Positions 62,795 to 64,000 of a DNA stretch of 64,000 bases are shown in pieces. The number at the start of each line of letters is the position of its first letter. Positions within the stretch are counted from its first letter, which is position 1. The notes beneath the pieces were generated by a model. That model did no database searches. It was not told the DNA's origin and worked only from the letters and a program-made list of their open reading frames with translations. Location of the stretch: assembly GCF_005116675.2 (NCBI RefSeq), contig NZ_CP050699.1, forward strand, positions 3,185,001-3,249,000, in the 5' to 3' direction. The stretch comes from Desulfosediminicola ganghwensis (lineage in GTDB: Bacteria; Desulfobacterota; Desulfobulbia; Desulfobulbales; Desulfocapsaceae). Both the position numbers and the translations under genes were made by a program.

Positions 62795-63087
62795 TTACGG
62801 ATGTTGGGTCTCGAGTAGTCTTTAAAACAACCAGTCATTAAAGCATAACCCCGATATCTCATCGGCACAGGTATAGGAAAGCGCGGAGTTCGTTGCACCA
62901 GATTCAGGCAGCCTGTTTGATTGGAAAATGTGAATAAAATTAGATTAATGAGCAGTGCAAGGGGATTGGCTCCAGGGCATTGGCGACATCTTGACTACGC
63001 AGGTTGTATAACCTGCATGTTGGTGAAATTTACATAGTGGTCATGGGGAATGCTGGTTAAAGGTATATTGTTACTGGGGTTGTACTG
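62795..63087. other. Spacer between thiB and thiP
   Basis: Unusually long for one operon. It holds a dyad GCAGGTT-GTAT-AACCTGC (62999-63016). No gene seen. Confidence 0.5.
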
Positions 63088-64000
63088 GTGAATGAACAAT
63101 CTCGAAATTCGCTGCGGTGGCTGGTTTTTTCCCTGCCTCTGGTTTTCTTGGCACTGTTCTATTTTTATCCGTTAACCAAGATCGTGCTGTTCTCTTTTTT
63201 ACCGGAGGGCAGCTGGCAACCTGAAAGGCTTGCCAAACTGGTCGCCAGTCCTGTTTATTTCCGTATTCTCTGGTTCACCATCTGGCAGGCGGCACTTTCC
63301 ACCTTGCTGACTTTGCTGATTGCCCTTCCTGCAGCCTATATCTTTGCCAGATACCAATTTCGCGGCAAGAGTCTTCTGCAGGCAGTCATGACGGTTCCTT
63401 TCGTGCTGCCAACCGTTGTTGTTGCCGCAGCCTTTCGGGCACTTTTGGGGCAGAATGGGCTGGCGAATGACTTGCTGATAAATGTGTTTAATTTCAGCGT
63501 GCCTCCAATCAGGCTCGACCAGACTGTCTATTTTTTTCTACTCGCTCACGTTTTTTATAATTATTCACTGATTGTCCGCATTGTATCAAGTTACTGGGCC
63601 GGTCTCGATCCTAATCTCCGTTTGGCGGCGCGGATGCTTGGGGCATCACCCTGGCAGACTTTTTTACGGGTTACCGTGCCATTGCTCCTGCCCGCTATTG
63701 GGTCCGCCGGGCTTTTGGTTTTTATTTTCTGTTTCACCAGCTTTGGGGTGGTTCTCATTCTTGGTGGCCCAGGTTATGCCACTATCGAAGTCGAGATATA
63801 TCGTCAGGCTGTGCAGATGTTTAACCTGCCTATGGCTGCCGCTTTATCGCTCATCCAGATAACTATCAATTTTATCCTGATGTGGATATACGCCAGGCTT
63901 GACACAAAATCGAAGAGTTCTTTCTACTCTGCCTCTGTGGCAGGGGGCGCTGTGCGCCCCGTAACTTCTTTTGCCAGGCTTATGATCATCGGTAATGTCT
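63088..64000 (+). CDS. thiP: Thiamine ABC transporter permease (3' end outside window)
   Basis: Starts at GTG 63088 and is open to the edge (304 codons visible). Membrane segments at about 12-35, 70-95, 105-130, 160-180 and 210-235. The permease EAA loop AARMLGASPWQTFLRVTVP is present, for docking the ATPase. ThiP usually has two such halves; the second is cut off. Follows thiB. Confidence 0.9.
   Translation, partial: MNEQSRNSLRWLVFSLPLVFLALFYFYPLTKIVLFSFLPEGSWQPERLAKLVASPVYFRILWFTIWQAALSTLLTLLIALPAAYIFARYQFRGKSLLQAVMTVPFVLPTVVVAAAFRALLGQNGLANDLLINVFNFSVPPIRLDQTVYFFLLAHVFYNYSLIVRIVSSYWAGLDPNLRLAARMLGASPWQTFLRVTVPLLLPAIGSAGLLVFIFCFTSFGVVLILGGPGYATIEVEIYRQAVQMFNLPMAAALSLIQITINFILMWIYARLDTKSKSSFYSASVAGGAVRPVTSFARLMIIGNV

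Noticed and set aside
1-64000. CRISPR array, prophage, insertion sequence or integron
   Set aside because: No regularly spaced repeats, transposase, integrase or phage structural genes were seen on either strand.

Overview
The window reads like a chromosomal segment of a Gram-negative, largely anaerobic member of the Desulfobacterota (Desulfobulbales-like). The evidence is desulfoferrodoxin, rubredoxin, ferritin, an octaheme cytochrome of the hydroxylamine-oxidoreductase type, both fumarase classes, a selenocysteine-containing ArsC-like protein, a DUF4388/receiver signalling protein, and small Cys-rich proteins of a kind I associate with these bacteria. No sulfate-reduction gene lies here, so the placement is inferred. 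I recognise no rRNA, tRNA, CRISPR array, prophage or insertion sequence; this is mostly core chromosome.

Layout. 1-6.6 kb: a truncated multi-receiver response regulator, then a same-strand block of a chemoreceptor and two LivJ-like periplasmic binding proteins. 7.6-12.7 kb: DNA base-excision repair (MutY with a NUDIX domain, and an unusual Nth-XthA fusion), then an LdtD/MepK cell-wall pair. 12.9-14.7 kb: an Lrp/AsnC regulator with a DAP-decarboxylase-like enzyme. 14.9-24.2 kb: octaheme cytochrome, PfkB kinase, metallo-hydrolase, large GT2/membrane glycosyltransferase, class II fumarase, desulfoferrodoxin, FAD oxidoreductase. 24.5-30.0 kb: a compact aa3-type oxygen reductase operon (DOMON protein, SCO, subunits I, III, IV, II, CtaB). 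30.4-32.0 kb: iron and oxygen genes (47-aa Cys/Lys protein, ferritin, ArsC-like selenoprotein, rubredoxin behind a consensus promoter with a Fur box). 32.3-40.3 kb: FAD dehydrogenase, recA, cinA, mtaB, mnmA, U32 protein. 40.6-50.7 kb: class I fumarase, DUF2142 protein, aminotransferase, HD-GYP sensor, RelE-like protein, ThiF-like protein, YajG-like lipoprotein. 51.0-54.8 kb: cbpA-cbpM, 5-formyl-THF cyclo-ligase next to a candidate Fur-controlled small RNA, radical SAM protein, B-box-like miniprotein. 55.2-64.0 kb: P460-like protein with a degenerate haem motif, cation-chloride cotransporter, DksA-like and MobB-like proteins, and a TPP-riboswitch-controlled thiamine transporter that runs off the end.

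Together the genes suggest an anaerobe equipped to meet oxygen: superoxide reductase, rubredoxin, ferritin and a haem-copper oxidase, with iron control through Fur-like sites. The observations most worth a second look are the in-frame UGA selenoprotein at 31265-31606, the Fur-box-driven structured transcript candidate at about 52395-52540, and the Nth-XthA fusion. All starts, motifs and hairpins were read by eye; no database search or folding program was run.
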